A stretch of DNA of 64,000 nucleotides from Parvibaculaceae bacterium PLY_AMNH_Bact1. GTDB taxonomy: Bacteria > Pseudomonadota > Alphaproteobacteria > Parvibaculales > Parvibaculaceae. Made by a program: the position numbers and the translations under genes. Where the stretch lies: positions 1,426,001 to 1,490,000 of the forward strand of contig CP126168.1 of NCBI GenBank assembly GCA_032881465.1, given 5' to 3'. Below are positions 18,401 through 26,692 of this stretch, one piece after another. The stretch's first letter is position 1. Every line of letters starts with the position of its first letter. The notes beneath the pieces are model-generated. The model was not told where the DNA came from and ran no database searches. It worked only from the letters and a program-made list of their open reading frames with translations.

Positions 18401-18937
18401 GCCAAGGCCATGAAGCAGACCGGTGTCGTGACCTATGCGGAGCTGCTGCAGAAGACATCAAGCGCCGAGCGGGTTGCGGGCACCGTGGCCGCCCGGCAAG
18501 ACCGACGTTCAAAACAGGGCAATCCTTTCGCTTTTGTGACCCTGTCCGACCCGACGGGCCGGTTTGAGGTGGTGGTCTTCTCAGAAGCCCTCAATTCCTT
18601 CCGGGATCTGCTGGAACCAGGCCGTTCCGTGGTGATCGGCGTGGAAATTGACCGGGATGGGGACGAAGTGCGCCTACGTGCGCAGTCTGTTCGGCCAGTG
18701 GATGAGGTCGCTGCCACAGCCGCAGATGGCCTTAAAATCTTCCTGGATACGCCCGAACCGCTCTCATCCGTCAAATCCCGTCTGCCAGATCAGGGCAGAG
18801 GAGTGGTGTCGCTGGTTTTGCTGGCCGGCCAGGGGCGCGAAGTGGAGGTAGAGTTGAAGGAGCGCTTCCACATCACCCCGCCAGTGAGAGCTGCCATTCA
18901 GGCTGTGCCCGGTGTCGTGGATGTCCAGGACATCTGA
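15422..18937 (+). CDS. dnaE: DNA polymerase III subunit alpha
   Basis: This is the replicative C-family polymerase (1171 residues, normal length for DnaE1). An N-terminal PHP domain begins at HLRLHSAYSLLEGA (residues 37-50). The polymerase metal-binding aspartates are in PDFDIDF (D437, D439), preceded by GPGRGSGAGSVVAW. A C-terminal OB fold follows (around residues 1010-1100). Two in-frame ATGs, at 15422 and 15434, compete and neither has a strong ribosome site, though GAGAG lies just before the second. A leader with a hairpin separates it from the small LexA-box gene. If they share a transcript, dnaE would be partly SOS-controlled (inference). A 581-codon antisense frame inside it is not a gene. 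Confidence 0.97.
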   Translation: MRAPMSKNISGKKSRALHASLQGSPEGNQEADLQFIHLRLHSAYSLLEGAIRLKDLPGLVRDGGMPAVGITDTGNLFGALEASETLSKAGIQPITGCTLALDLGLDDDGPGLGRNERKDPDGSIALLVQNEQGYANLMRLTSKAYLETEGTDDPHISFDELATLSEGLICLTGGPAGPVNRLLVEGQQDKAKEVLARFQTMFPDRLYVELQRHGMAEEGQAEGPLIDFAYEMDLPLVATNECFFTKKDEFEAHDALICISAGAYVIETERRRLTPEHYFKSQAEMVELFNDLPEAIENTIEIARRCAYRPHTRDPILPSFGSGDGEVSEADELRRQAHDGLTQRLAETETVADEKEYRDRLDFELDVIINMDFPGYFLIVADFIKWAKDHDIPVGPGRGSGAGSVVAWVLTITDLDPLRFNLLFERFLNPERVSMPDFDIDFCQDRRDEVIRYVQDRYGHDQVAQIITFGKLQARAVLRDVGRVLQMPFGQVDRLCKMIPNNPANPVTLAEAIEGEPRLREERDSEEAVAKLLEMGLRLEGLYRHASTHAAGVVIGDRPLDQLVPLYRDPRSDMPVTQFNMKWVEPAGLVKFDFLGLKTLTVLQKAVELIERRGIKLDLSNLPLDDEKSYQMLQRGETVGVFQLESGGMRDLIRQAVPTTIEDIIALVALYRPGPMENIPKYLACKHGREEPEVLHETIEPVVADTYGVIIYQEQVMQVAQVFAGYSLGDADLLRRAMGKKIKSEMDAQRARFVEGAAAKGVPEKQANYVFDIVDKFAGYGFNKSHSACYALVAYQTAYLKANYPVEFLAASMSLDLNNTEKLHVFKQEADQLKIKVCPPSVQDSKAVFDVKDGQILYALGAIKNVGRQAMEQLAEEREENGPFKDLFDFARRLNPKGINKRQLENLVRAGALDCLNPNRAQLLASVDLIMSLANQAASERESNQVSLFGDAMENDMDNPVLPQVEPWLPMDRLNEEFNAVGFYISGHPLDDYAKAMKQTGVVTYAELLQKTSSAERVAGTVAARQDRRSKQGNPFAFVTLSDPTGRFEVVVFSEALNSFRDLLEPGRSVVIGVEIDRDGDEVRLRAQSVRPVDEVAATAADGLKIFLDTPEPLSSVKSRLPDQGRGVVSLVLLAGQGREVEVELKERFHITPPVRAAIQAVPGVVDVQDI

Positions 18938-18983
18938 CCAGGCACCTAAATCGAGCTGATTTTGCCCTAACCCCAATTGGCAC

Positions 18984-19012
18984 TTGCGTTTTTTTGGGGG
19001 TCCGCCTATACG
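18984..19012 (+). promoter_or_regulatory. Promoter of rpsB-tsf
   Basis: -35 TTGCGT (18984-18989) and -10 TATACG (19007-19012) are 17 nt apart. They are located 167 nt before the rpsB start, so the mRNA would have a long 5' leader. Confidence 0.5.
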
Positions 19013-19100
19013 TTCGCCCATTCCACATGCGGGGATACGGGCTTTTTCATGGGGCACGCGGTCATTGGCCAAATGCCCCCTCATAGAAAGAACTCGATCC

Positions 19101-19129
19101 GGTCCGTGGGCCGTCCCGAAAGGGAGACC
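19101..19129 (+). promoter_or_regulatory. Structured rpsB leader, candidate S2 autoregulatory site
   Basis: In the leader, GGTC (19101-19104) can pair with GACC (19126-19129), directly stacked on the hairpin TCCC-GAAA-GGGA (19114-19125) with a GNRA-type GAAA loop. The CGTGGGCCG stretch stays as a bulge. Ribosomal protein S2 is known in several bacteria to control its own mRNA through leader structures. That this is such a site is inference. Confidence 0.4.
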
Positions 19130-19178
19130 ATGGTTCCCCCCGCAGAGGTTCAACCGGAAAAGAAGGAGAAAGGGCGTC

Positions 19179-19997
19179 ATGGCACTCCCTGAATATTCTA
19201 TGCGTCAACTGCTGGAGGCCGGTGTTCACTTCGGTCACCAGACTCACCGTTGGAACCCGAAGATGGAGAGCTATCTCTTCGGCGACCGCAACGGCATCCA
19301 TATTGTCGACCTGACACAAACTGTACCGCTTCTGCACCAGGCCCTCGTCGCTGTTCGTGATGTGGTTGCTGCAGGCGGTCGTGTTCTGTTCGTCGGCACC
19401 AAGCGCCAGGCATCTGAACCAATCGCTCAGGCAGCCAAGCAGTGCGCTCAGTACTACATCAATCACCGTTGGCTCGGTGGTACACTCACAAACTGGAAAA
19501 CCATTTCCAACTCCATCCGCCGTCTACGCGAGCTGGAAGAAGTGCTCGGTGGTGAAGGCAAAGGTCTCACAAAGAAAGAGCTCCTGAACCTGACACGTGA
19601 GCGCGACAAACTTGAGCTGTCCATCGGCGGCATCAAGGACATGGGCGGTGTTCCTGACATCATGTTTGTGATCGACACAAACAAGGAAGAGATCGCCATC
19701 AAGGAAGCCCGCAAGCTCGGCATTCCCGTCATTGCGATCCTCGACTCAAACTGCAACCCGGACAACATCACGCACCCGATCCCAGGGAACGATGATGCAG
19801 CACGGGCCATTGCGCTCTACACGGACCTGATCTCCCGCGCTGCCATTGATGGCATCTCAGCGAGCCAGGCAGATTCCGGTATTGATATCGGTGAGCAGGT
19901 TGAGCCAATCGCAGAAGTTCTGCCTGAGGAAACCTCAGCTGCGGAACCAGCGGCTGACGAAGCGGCACCTGCCGAAGCACCAGCAGACGCGTCCTAA
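19179..19997 (+). CDS. rpsB: 30S ribosomal protein S2
   Basis: Small-subunit protein S2, 272 residues. The ATG at 19179 follows an AAGGAG ribosome site and gives the conserved start [22 protein letters not shown]. The frame upstream to 18984 is untranslated leader. S2 signatures such as [26 protein letters not shown] and the [10 protein letters not shown] segment are present. The tail is Ala/Glu/Pro-rich, as often seen in alphaproteobacteria. It is followed by tsf after a gap containing two hairpins. Confidence 0.98.
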   Translation: MALPEYSMRQLLEAGVHFGHQTHRWNPKMESYLFGDRNGIHIVDLTQTVPLLHQALVAVRDVVAAGGRVLFVGTKRQASEPIAQAAKQCAQYYINHRWLGGTLTNWKTISNSIRRLRELEEVLGGEGKGLTKKELLNLTRERDKLELSIGGIKDMGGVPDIMFVIDTNKEEIAIKEARKLGIPVIAILDSNCNPDNITHPIPGNDDAARAIALYTDLISRAAIDGISASQADSGIDIGEQVEPIAEVLPEETSAAEPAADEAAPAEAPADAS

Positions 19998-20010
19998 TAA
20001 CGCGACTGTC

Positions 20011-20061
20011 ACTTAACTGCGTTACTTAAGTAGGGTCCTGTTCGCATTGCGAACCGGACCC
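20011..20061 (+). terminator. Tandem hairpins between rpsB and tsf (attenuator-like)
   Basis: The first stem is ACTTAA/TTAAGT (20011-20031). The second is a strong stem, GGGTCC plus GTTCGC pairing with GCGAAC plus GGACCC (20033-20061), with loop ATT and one internal mismatch. No U-run follows. The second stem could be a partial terminator or a stability element that sets the S2:EF-Ts ratio. Confidence 0.5.
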
Positions 20062-20084
20062 CCTATTTCAAATGAGGATTACCA

Positions 20085-21011
20085 ATGGCTGAAATCACAG
20101 CAAGCCTGGTGAAAGAACTGCGTGAGAAATCCGGCGCAGGCATGATGGACTGCAAGGCAGCCCTGAAGGAAACTGACGGCGACATGGAAGCTGCCATCGA
20201 CTGGCTGCGCACCAAGGGTCTCGCCAAAGCGGCCAAAAAGGCTGGTCGCGTTGCCGCAGAAGGACTTGTGGGCATCGCTGCTGAAGGCACGTCCGGCGCT
20301 GTCGTTGAAGTGAATTCTGAAACGGACTTTGTTGCTCGTAACGAGAATTTCCAGGCAATGGTCACTGGCATTGCAGGTGTTGCCAACACAACGGGTGGCG
20401 ATCTTGCAAAGCTTCTGGCGGCCAAATTCCCAGGTTCAGACAAGTCGATTGAAGACTATGTTACTGAAGCTGTTGGAACCATCGGCGAAAACATGAACGT
20501 ACGTCGGACAGAAGCTCTGTCCGTGAACGCAGGTGTCGTTGTGCCTTACGTGCATAATCAGGCAGCACCTGGCCTTGGCAAGATTGGCGTTCTTGTGGCG
20601 CTTGAGTCCGAAGGTGACGCGGAAAAGCTTGCCGCATTGGGCAAACAGATCGCCATGCACGTAGCAGCTACCAGCCCCCTCTCAACAAGCGTTGACGAAC
20701 TTGACCCAGCAGTTGTTGAGCGAGAGAGAAATGTTCTGGCGGCTGAAGCACGCGAATCCGGAAAGCCTGAAAACATCATCGACAAGATGATTGAGGGTCG
20801 GATCCGCAAGTTCTACGAAGAAGTCGTCCTTCTCTCCCAGACCTTCGTCATTGACGGCGAGAACACAGTCGAAAAGGCCGTGAAAAACGCTGAAGGTGAC
20901 GTTGGAGCACCGATCAAGGTGGCAGGCTTTATTCGTCTGGCGCTTGGTGAAGGCATCGAGAAAGAAGAAGCGGATTTCGCAGCAGAAGTTGCTGCAGCTG
21001 CAAAAGGCTAA
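20085..21011 (+). CDS. tsf: Elongation factor Ts
   Basis: This is the guanine nucleotide exchange factor for EF-Tu (308 residues). The N-terminal UBA-like module ([21 protein letters not shown]) and the conserved EF-Tu contact [12 protein letters not shown] are visible. The ATG at 20085 has a GAGGA ribosome site about 8 nt upstream. It is paired with rpsB as in nearly all bacteria. A 192-nt gap separates it from pyrH. Confidence 0.98.
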   Translation: MAEITASLVKELREKSGAGMMDCKAALKETDGDMEAAIDWLRTKGLAKAAKKAGRVAAEGLVGIAAEGTSGAVVEVNSETDFVARNENFQAMVTGIAGVANTTGGDLAKLLAAKFPGSDKSIEDYVTEAVGTIGENMNVRRTEALSVNAGVVVPYVHNQAAPGLGKIGVLVALESEGDAEKLAALGKQIAMHVAATSPLSTSVDELDPAVVERERNVLAAEARESGKPENIIDKMIEGRIRKFYEEVVLLSQTFVIDGENTVEKAVKNAEGDVGAPIKVAGFIRLALGEGIEKEEADFAAEVAAAAKG

Positions 21012-21203
21012 AAAACCGCCCGAACTCTGGTGTTGCAGGTGATCTGAAGGTCGCCATGCCTGATCCAGAACGTTATTGTTAAGGCGTGTGAGATAAGGAT
21101 TCGCGGTATAAGCAGTCCTGCCTCGCGCGCCTTAATTATGTGTGGTTCTTTTGCTACTCAGGGCAGCGAAGGGACCAAGACGACGGGGATAAGCAGACAC
21201 TCA

Positions 21204-21929
21204 ATGGCAAGCGATCCAAAGTACAGACGGGTTCTTCTGAAAGTCTCTGGCGAAGCGCTTATGGGCGACCAGGCTTACGGAATTGATGTGGGTACGGTTG
21301 ACCGTATTGCCGATGAGGTGAAGCAGGCAGTCGACATTGGGGTGCAGGTTTGTCTGGTCATTGGCGGCGGAAACATTTTCCGTGGCTTGTCCGGCGCCGC
21401 CGAAGGCATGGAGCGGGCAAGCGCTGACTATATGGGCATGCTCGCAACCGTGATGAATGCAATTGCCATGCAGAATGGCCTTGAGCGTATGGGGGTCCCC
21501 ACACGCGTGCAGTCCGCTATTCCCATGATGAGTGTGTGCGAACCCTATGTGCGTCGAAAAGCCGAACGCCATATGGAAAAAGGACGTGTCGTCATTTTTG
21601 CTGCGGGAACCGGCAACCCATTTTTTACAACTGACACAGCAGCAGCTCTGCGAGCTTCCGAGATGGGATGTAACGCCCTTCTCAAAGGAACGCAGGTCGA
21701 CGGTGTCTACACAGCTGACCCAAAAACCGATCCGAAGGCGGAACGGTTTAACCGGCTGTCTTACACAGACGTGTTGGCAAAAGACTTGAAGGTGATGGAT
21801 GCATCAGCAGTGTCGCTGGCGCGCGAAAACCACATACCCATTTTGGTTTTTTCAATCCACAATCCAGGTGGCTTCGTTGAAGTGCTAAGGGGCGATGGAT
21901 TGTATACAAAGGTAGACGGCGGGGCTTGA
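21204..21929 (+). CDS. pyrH: Uridylate kinase
   Basis: UMP kinase of the amino acid kinase fold (UMP + ATP to UDP + ADP), 241 residues. The ATG at 21204 ([19 protein letters not shown]) matches the usual family start. The frame open to 21138 adds 22 unsupported residues. Marks are [20 protein letters not shown], the [28 protein letters not shown] stretch and DGVYTADP. It heads the pyrH-frr-uppS-cdsA-dxr run, though tsf read-through is possible. Confidence 0.96.
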   Translation: MASDPKYRRVLLKVSGEALMGDQAYGIDVGTVDRIADEVKQAVDIGVQVCLVIGGGNIFRGLSGAAEGMERASADYMGMLATVMNAIAMQNGLERMGVPTRVQSAIPMMSVCEPYVRRKAERHMEKGRVVIFAAGTGNPFFTTDTAAALRASEMGCNALLKGTQVDGVYTADPKTDPKAERFNRLSYTDVLAKDLKVMDASAVSLARENHIPILVFSIHNPGGFVEVLRGDGLYTKVDGGA

Positions 21930-21958
21930 GGCTCGAACCGGCCCTCCGGGCCTGAGCC
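21930..21958 (+). other. Hairpin between pyrH and frr
   Basis: GGCTC (21930-21934) pairs with GAGCC (21954-21958), enclosing GGCCC-TCC-GGGCC (21940-21952). It begins right after the pyrH stop codon and has no T-run. It is a likely mRNA structural element in the operon rather than a terminator. Confidence 0.4.
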
Positions 21959-21997
21959 ACGAGATATCCTGAGCCGGTAGACAAAAGGAACAAGACC

Positions 21998-22561
21998 ATG
22001 GCTGAACAGGAACTGGACTTTGAAGATCTGGACCGGCGAATGACCGGGGCGGTCGCGGCCCTGAAGAGTGAGTTTTCAGGTCTGCGCACGGGACGCGCAT
22101 CCGCAAGCCTGTTGGAGCCTGTGCAGGTCGAAGCCTATGGATCCATGATGCCGATCGATCAAGTGGGCACAGTCTCCGTGCCCGAGAGCCGAATGATCAC
22201 GGTTCAGGTCTGGGATAATGGGCTGGTGGGGCCAACTGAAAAGGCGATTAGAACCGCCGGCCTTGGTCTTAATCCGGCAGTGGATGGTCAGCTGCTTCGC
22301 ATTCCAATTCCAGAACTGAATGAAGAACGCCGTCAGGAATTGACCAAGATCGCTGCAAAATACGCCGAAGAAGCACGTATCGCTGTGCGTAATGTGCGCC
22401 GGGACGGCATGGATGAGCTCAAGCGCCTGGAGAAAGATGGTGATATGAGCAAAGATGAACAAAAGGCCTCTGGCGACAAGGTTCAGCAGGCAACAGATAA
22501 GTTCATCGCGGAAATCGATAAGACGCTTGAGACAAAACAAGCTGAGATCATGCAAGTTTAG
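21998..22561 (+). CDS. frr: Ribosome recycling factor
   Basis: RRF splits post-termination ribosomes together with EF-G. The 187-residue protein has the family length. Conserved segments include the [21 protein letters not shown] hinge region and, in the C-terminal helix bundle, [26 protein letters not shown]. An AAAGGAA ribosome site precedes the ATG. It lies between pyrH and uppS, as in most bacteria. Confidence 0.98.
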   Translation: MAEQELDFEDLDRRMTGAVAALKSEFSGLRTGRASASLLEPVQVEAYGSMMPIDQVGTVSVPESRMITVQVWDNGLVGPTEKAIRTAGLGLNPAVDGQLLRIPIPELNEERRQELTKIAAKYAEEARIAVRNVRRDGMDELKRLEKDGDMSKDEQKASGDKVQQATDKFIAEIDKTLETKQAEIMQV

Positions 22562-22600
22562 ATAACGGTCTTTGCGGATTTAGCGGAACGGAACCGAGTT

Positions 22601-23332
22601 GTGACGCCGATCGAAAAAAAACAAACGCAGGAGGCTAAAGCGCCGCGACATGTTGCGATTGTTATGGACGGCAATCGGCGCTGGGCGGCGAAGCGACATC
22701 TTCCCAAGAAACTGGGTCACAAAGCAGGTGTGGATGCCGTCAGGAAGATCGTTCGCGCAGCAGGCGATTTAGGCGTCGAATATCTCACCCTCTTTGGGTT
22801 TTCATCTGAAAACTGGAATAGGGGCCCGGAAGAAGTTTCGGATCTCATGGGCCTGCTGCGGATGTTTATTCGTGGGGACCTGGCGGAACTTCATCAAAAT
22901 GGCGTGCAGATCAAGATAATCGGTGAACGGACGCATCTTGATCCCGATATCATCTCGCTGATTGAAGAGGCTGAAAACCTGACCGCAGACAACTGCAGTT
23001 TGCACCTTGTTATTGCGTTCAATTATGGCGGTCACTTGGAAATCGCCGCTGCCGTACGACGCATTGCAAACAAAGTTGCCAGTGGTGAGATCGACCCTGA
23101 TCAAATCACGCCGGATACGATTGAAGCTCATTTGGATACTGTCGGTGTTCCGCATCCGGACCTTGTCATTCGCACCAGTGGCGAAAAGCGGCTCTCCAAC
23201 TTTCTTCTTTGGCAAAGTGCCTATTCCGAGTTTGTCTTTACCGATGTGCTGTGGCCGGATTTCACCAAGGATACATTGGAAGACGCTGTGTCGGAATTCC
23301 GCTCCCGAGATCGCAGGTTCGGCGAGGGGTAA
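22601..23332 (+). CDS. uppS: Isoprenyl transferase (undecaprenyl diphosphate synthase)
   Basis: This cis-prenyltransferase makes the C55 carrier lipid precursor for peptidoglycan and other glycans. The 243-residue protein shows the catalytic MDGNRRWA with the Mg-binding Asp near residue 24, [11 protein letters not shown], and the C-terminal pyrophosphate-binding [20 protein letters not shown]. The start is GTG with a weak ribosome site. It precedes cdsA by 6 nt. Confidence 0.96.
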   Translation: MTPIEKKQTQEAKAPRHVAIVMDGNRRWAAKRHLPKKLGHKAGVDAVRKIVRAAGDLGVEYLTLFGFSSENWNRGPEEVSDLMGLLRMFIRGDLAELHQNGVQIKIIGERTHLDPDIISLIEEAENLTADNCSLHLVIAFNYGGHLEIAAAVRRIANKVASGEIDPDQITPDTIEAHLDTVGVPHPDLVIRTSGEKRLSNFLLWQSAYSEFVFTDVLWPDFTKDTLEDAVSEFRSRDRRFGEG

Positions 23333-23338
23333 AGGACA

Positions 23339-24193
23339 GTGAGCACCAAAACACCCGCTGAACCTAATTCGTCATCTCTTGGCGTCCGTGTAACCTCGGC
23401 TCTTGTTCTGGCCCCAGTTGTTTTAGGAGCTGTTTGGGTTGGCGGCACAGCTTTTCTCGCTCTGTTGTTGATAGTCGGTCCATTGATGGCGCTTGAATGG
23501 GCACGGCTGGCATCACCTGAGGGGTCAGGCGCAACTGAGCAGATCTCGCTGACCATAGGGCTGGTTGTTTATCTTCTAACGATGGGTGCGGGCGATGCCG
23601 GATTGGCGTTCGCGCTTTTGCTCACAATTCTCGGCCTGACATTGGCATGGTGTCTTTGGGCCGATATGCCCCCCACGCGTGTGCTGATCGGTTTCGCCTA
23701 TGTTGGTGGGGCGGTGGCTTCATTCGCGTGGTTGCGGGGTGACAGCGAAATGGGACGCCTGACAATCATCTGGCTTCTCGGCGTTGTTTGGGCGACGGAC
23801 ACTGGCGCCTATTTCGTAGGACGTACGTTTGGCGGGCCCAAAATGGCGCCCCGACTTTCGCCTAACAAAACGTGGTCTGGCCTGATTGGCGGTATGGTCT
23901 CTGCTGCAATTGTGAGCGTTGCGGTTTTTATTTGGGCTGACGTTCAGAGCATCACATTGACCACCGGCCTGTTAGTTGGTCTTGCCGTTTTTGCAGCCGT
24001 GGTCGCACTGCTGTCGCAAGCTGGAGACATCTACGAGTCTTCAATGAAACGAAGCGCCGGTGTCAAAGACTCTGGAACAATTATCCCCGGCCATGGGGGT
24101 ATTCTTGATCGCGTCGACGGACTCATGTTTGCAGCGACATTCGTGGCACTGGTGGTCATTAGTGTGCACTATTTGGTGGGATGGATGTCATGA
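23339..24193 (+). CDS. cdsA: Phosphatidate cytidylyltransferase
   Basis: CDP-diacylglycerol synthase is an integral membrane enzyme at the branch point of phospholipid synthesis. The 284-residue protein is hydrophobic throughout and ends with the family signature SSMKRSAGVKDSG followed by PGHGGILDRVDG, which holds the metal-binding Asp residues. It has a GTG start with AAAGGA upstream. The stop overlaps the dxr start in a 4-nt ATGA. Confidence 0.95.
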   Translation: MSTKTPAEPNSSSLGVRVTSALVLAPVVLGAVWVGGTAFLALLLIVGPLMALEWARLASPEGSGATEQISLTIGLVVYLLTMGAGDAGLAFALLLTILGLTLAWCLWADMPPTRVLIGFAYVGGAVASFAWLRGDSEMGRLTIIWLLGVVWATDTGAYFVGRTFGGPKMAPRLSPNKTWSGLIGGMVSAAIVSVAVFIWADVQSITLTTGLLVGLAVFAAVVALLSQAGDIYESSMKRSAGVKDSGTIIPGHGGILDRVDGLMFAATFVALVVISVHYLVGWMS

Positions 24194-25395
24194 GTGTAAA
24201 CCCTGTGCCAACTCTCGCGCCTGTCCCGCGGCGCGTGTCCATCCTAGGGTCAACCGGGTCGATTGGGTGCAGCACTCTCGATCTCATTGGCCGTCATCGT
24301 GAGGCTTATGATGTCGTCGCGCTGACAGCACAATCAAATGTCAAAGCGCTGGCGGACCAGGCCAAAGAATTTGATGCCGAGCTCGCCGTGATTGGCGATG
24401 AAACTCGGCTGGATGATCTGCGAGATGCGCTTGCCGGAACAGGCATCGAAAGCGCCGCAGGGCGGACTGCTTTGAATGAAGCGGGAGCCAGACCCACAGA
24501 TTGGGTCATGGCTGCGATTGTTGGGACTGCGGGTCTTTCTCCGACGCTCGAAGCCGTTAGGCAGGGTGCCTATGTTGCATTGGCGAACAAGGAGTGCCTT
24601 GTGTCTGCCGGCAACATCTTTCTGGCTGAGGTTTCAGCATCCGGAGCAACTCTGCTTCCCGCTGATTCTGAACACAATGCCATCTTTCAGGTGCTGGACC
24701 CCACCAAACTTGAAAGCGTCGATAAGATCATCCTGACGGCGTCCGGTGGCCCATTTCTGGAGACCTCAATCGAGGACATGCGGAACGCGACCCCGGCACA
24801 GGCTGTGGCGCATCCTCAATGGTCTATGGGGGCAAAAATTTCCGTTGATTCGGCTACTTTGATGAATAAAGGCCTGGAATTGATCGAAGCCCACTATTTA
24901 TTCCCCGTTGGGCGCGAAAAACTCGATGTCGTGATTCATCCCCAATCGATCATTCACTCCATGGTCGCCTACAAGGATGGTTCAGTGCTTGCGCAGCTTG
25001 GATCGCCCGATATGCGGACACCAATCAGTTATACACTGGCTTGGCCGGAGCGGATGGAGACACCCGCCGATCGCTTGAACCTGGCCGAGATTGGGCAGTT
25101 AACCTTCAAAAACCCAGATTTAGAGCGGTTTCCAGCGCTCGCCCTAGCTGCTGAGGCTTTAAGGTTGGACAATGGTTCCGCGACTGTGATGAACGCAGCG
25201 AATGAAATCGCGGTCGCGGCATTTCTCGCCGAAAAGATAGGATTTCTGGATATTTCGGCACTCGCGGCAGATGTTATGGAGGGTTTTGCCGCGAGCGGAG
25301 GCGGAAGGGCATTTACCACTCTCGACGATGTGTTGCATTTAGACGATTTGGGGCGGCAAAAAGCTCAGGAATGGGTGCAAAACCGAGCCAGCTGA
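24190..25395 (+). CDS. dxr: 1-deoxy-D-xylulose-5-phosphate reductoisomerase
   Basis: This is the second step of the MEP isoprenoid pathway, converting DXP to MEP with NADPH. It has an N-terminal NADPH loop GSTGSIG, NKECLVSAG, the metal and substrate segment PADSEHNAIFQ, and the flexible loop with PQWSMGAKISVDSATLMNKGLE. The ATG at 24190 (ATGA overlap with cdsA, GGTGGGA 7 nt upstream) is preferred to that at 24181. The length is 401 residues. It supplies precursor for uppS in the same operon. Confidence 0.96.
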   Translation: MSVNPVPTLAPVPRRVSILGSTGSIGCSTLDLIGRHREAYDVVALTAQSNVKALADQAKEFDAELAVIGDETRLDDLRDALAGTGIESAAGRTALNEAGARPTDWVMAAIVGTAGLSPTLEAVRQGAYVALANKECLVSAGNIFLAEVSASGATLLPADSEHNAIFQVLDPTKLESVDKIILTASGGPFLETSIEDMRNATPAQAVAHPQWSMGAKISVDSATLMNKGLELIEAHYLFPVGREKLDVVIHPQSIIHSMVAYKDGSVLAQLGSPDMRTPISYTLAWPERMETPADRLNLAEIGQLTFKNPDLERFPALALAAEALRLDNGSATVMNAANEIAVAAFLAEKIGFLDISALAADVMEGFAASGGGRAFTTLDDVLHLDDLGRQKAQEWVQNRAS

Positions 25396-25441
25396 ATTAG
25401 GGTATGCCTTCGCTTCGAGGGATAGTTCCATTTGAGGCGAC

Positions 25442-25484
25442 GGGACGTGCTGCGTCCCCGGGGGAAACAAAGGGCGACGCCCTT
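25442..25484 (+). other. Two tandem hairpins in the rseP leader
   Basis: In the 112-nt dxr-rseP gap, GGGACG-TGCTG-CGTCCC (25442-25458) is followed by the near-perfect AAGGGC-GAC-GCCCTT (25470-25484). There is no T-run. They could tune expression of the downstream rseP-bamA block relative to dxr. Confidence 0.45.
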
Positions 25485-25507
25485 AAACGAGAGTTGCTGT
25501 CGGCAAT

Positions 25508-26677
25508 ATGGAATTCATCACCGGAATTGGGGGGGTAAGCGGATCTCTGATCAGCTACGTGATTCCCTTCTTGTTCGTTCTCACAATCGTCGTGTTTTTT
25601 CACGAGTTGGGCCACTTTCTTGTGGCTCGGTGGGCAGGGGTTACGGTTGAGACTTTCTCAATCGGCTTCGGTCGTGAAATCTATGGATGGAATGACAGAC
25701 ACGGCACTCGCTGGAAGATCAGCTGGATCCCGCTTGGTGGGTATGTGAAGTTTCTCGGCGACGAAAATGCAGCAAGCACACCGGCAAAGGATGCTCTCAA
25801 AGACCTGACGCCAGAACAAGCTGCAGGTAACTTCCACGCAAAACCGCTGGCAAGTCGCGCGGCTGTTGTGGCCGCAGGCCCAATTGCAAATTTCATTCTC
25901 GCGATTGTTATCTTTGCCGGCCTAATCCTTGCCTTTGGGGAACGGATTGTCGCGCCGCTCGTCGCTGACGTTCGGGTTGATAGCGCGGCTGAGGCGGCAG
26001 GTTTTGAAGTAGGGGATCGGGTCCTGGAGATATCTGGAACCAAGATCGACAGTTTCCGCGAAATGCAGATGATCGTGTCTTTCAGTGCAGACGAGCGCCT
26101 GGAAATTCTTGTGGATCGAAACGGCGAGAATGTCCTGCTGGAAGCAACACCAACCGTTCACGAGATGACGGATCGCTTTGGCAATGTACAGCGGATCGGC
26201 TTACTCGGTATTGGAGCGGACCCAGATCCTGCGAATTCTTTACATGTGCGTCATGGTCCGTTCACAGCCATTTGGATGGGTGTAGAACAAACCTGGTTCA
26301 TCGTTTCACGCACCTTCCAGTTTCTCGGCGACATGATCGTGGGACGTGAAGACACGAGCCAGCTAAGAGGCCCGCTGGGAATCGCTCAGACATCTGGTCA
26401 AGTGGCGACATTGGGGCTGGCGGCTCTCATCAACCTGGCCGCCGTTCTGTCCGTGAGTATCGGATTGATCAACTTGTTTCCGATCCCCATGCTCGACGGC
26501 GGGCACTTGCTCTATTATGGCGTTGAAGCTGTGCGCGGAAGACCCATGGGTGACGAAGCACAGGAATATGGTTTTCGCATTGGCCTTGCATTAGTGATGA
26601 TGCTGATGGTCTTTGCTACATGGAATGATTTAACTCACCTACGGGTGTTTGAGTTTCTTTCGAACCTCCTGAGTTAA
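25508..26677 (+). CDS. rseP: RIP metalloprotease RseP (site-2 protease)
   Basis: This intramembrane zinc metalloprotease of the M50 family cleaves anti-sigma factors and remnant signal peptides. The 389-residue protein has HELGH in the first helix (near residue 33), a PDZ domain in the middle (around VADVRVDSAAEAAGFEVGDRV) and the second active-site motif NLFPIPMLDGGH in the third helix. The ribosome site is weak. A gap with two hairpins precedes the gene, and bamA follows after 15 nt. Confidence 0.96.
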   Translation: MEFITGIGGVSGSLISYVIPFLFVLTIVVFFHELGHFLVARWAGVTVETFSIGFGREIYGWNDRHGTRWKISWIPLGGYVKFLGDENAASTPAKDALKDLTPEQAAGNFHAKPLASRAAVVAAGPIANFILAIVIFAGLILAFGERIVAPLVADVRVDSAAEAAGFEVGDRVLEISGTKIDSFREMQMIVSFSADERLEILVDRNGENVLLEATPTVHEMTDRFGNVQRIGLLGIGADPDPANSLHVRHGPFTAIWMGVEQTWFIVSRTFQFLGDMIVGREDTSQLRGPLGIAQTSGQVATLGLAALINLAAVLSVSIGLINLFPIPMLDGGHLLYYGVEAVRGRPMGDEAQEYGFRIGLALVMMLMVFATWNDLTHLRVFEFLSNLLS

Positions 26678-26692
26678 TGTGAGGACGAACGT

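Noticed and set aside
21930-21958. tRNA-like look of the pyrH-frr gap (contains CTCGAACC)
   Set aside because: Only a single hairpin is present, with no cloverleaf, anticodon arm or acceptor stem.
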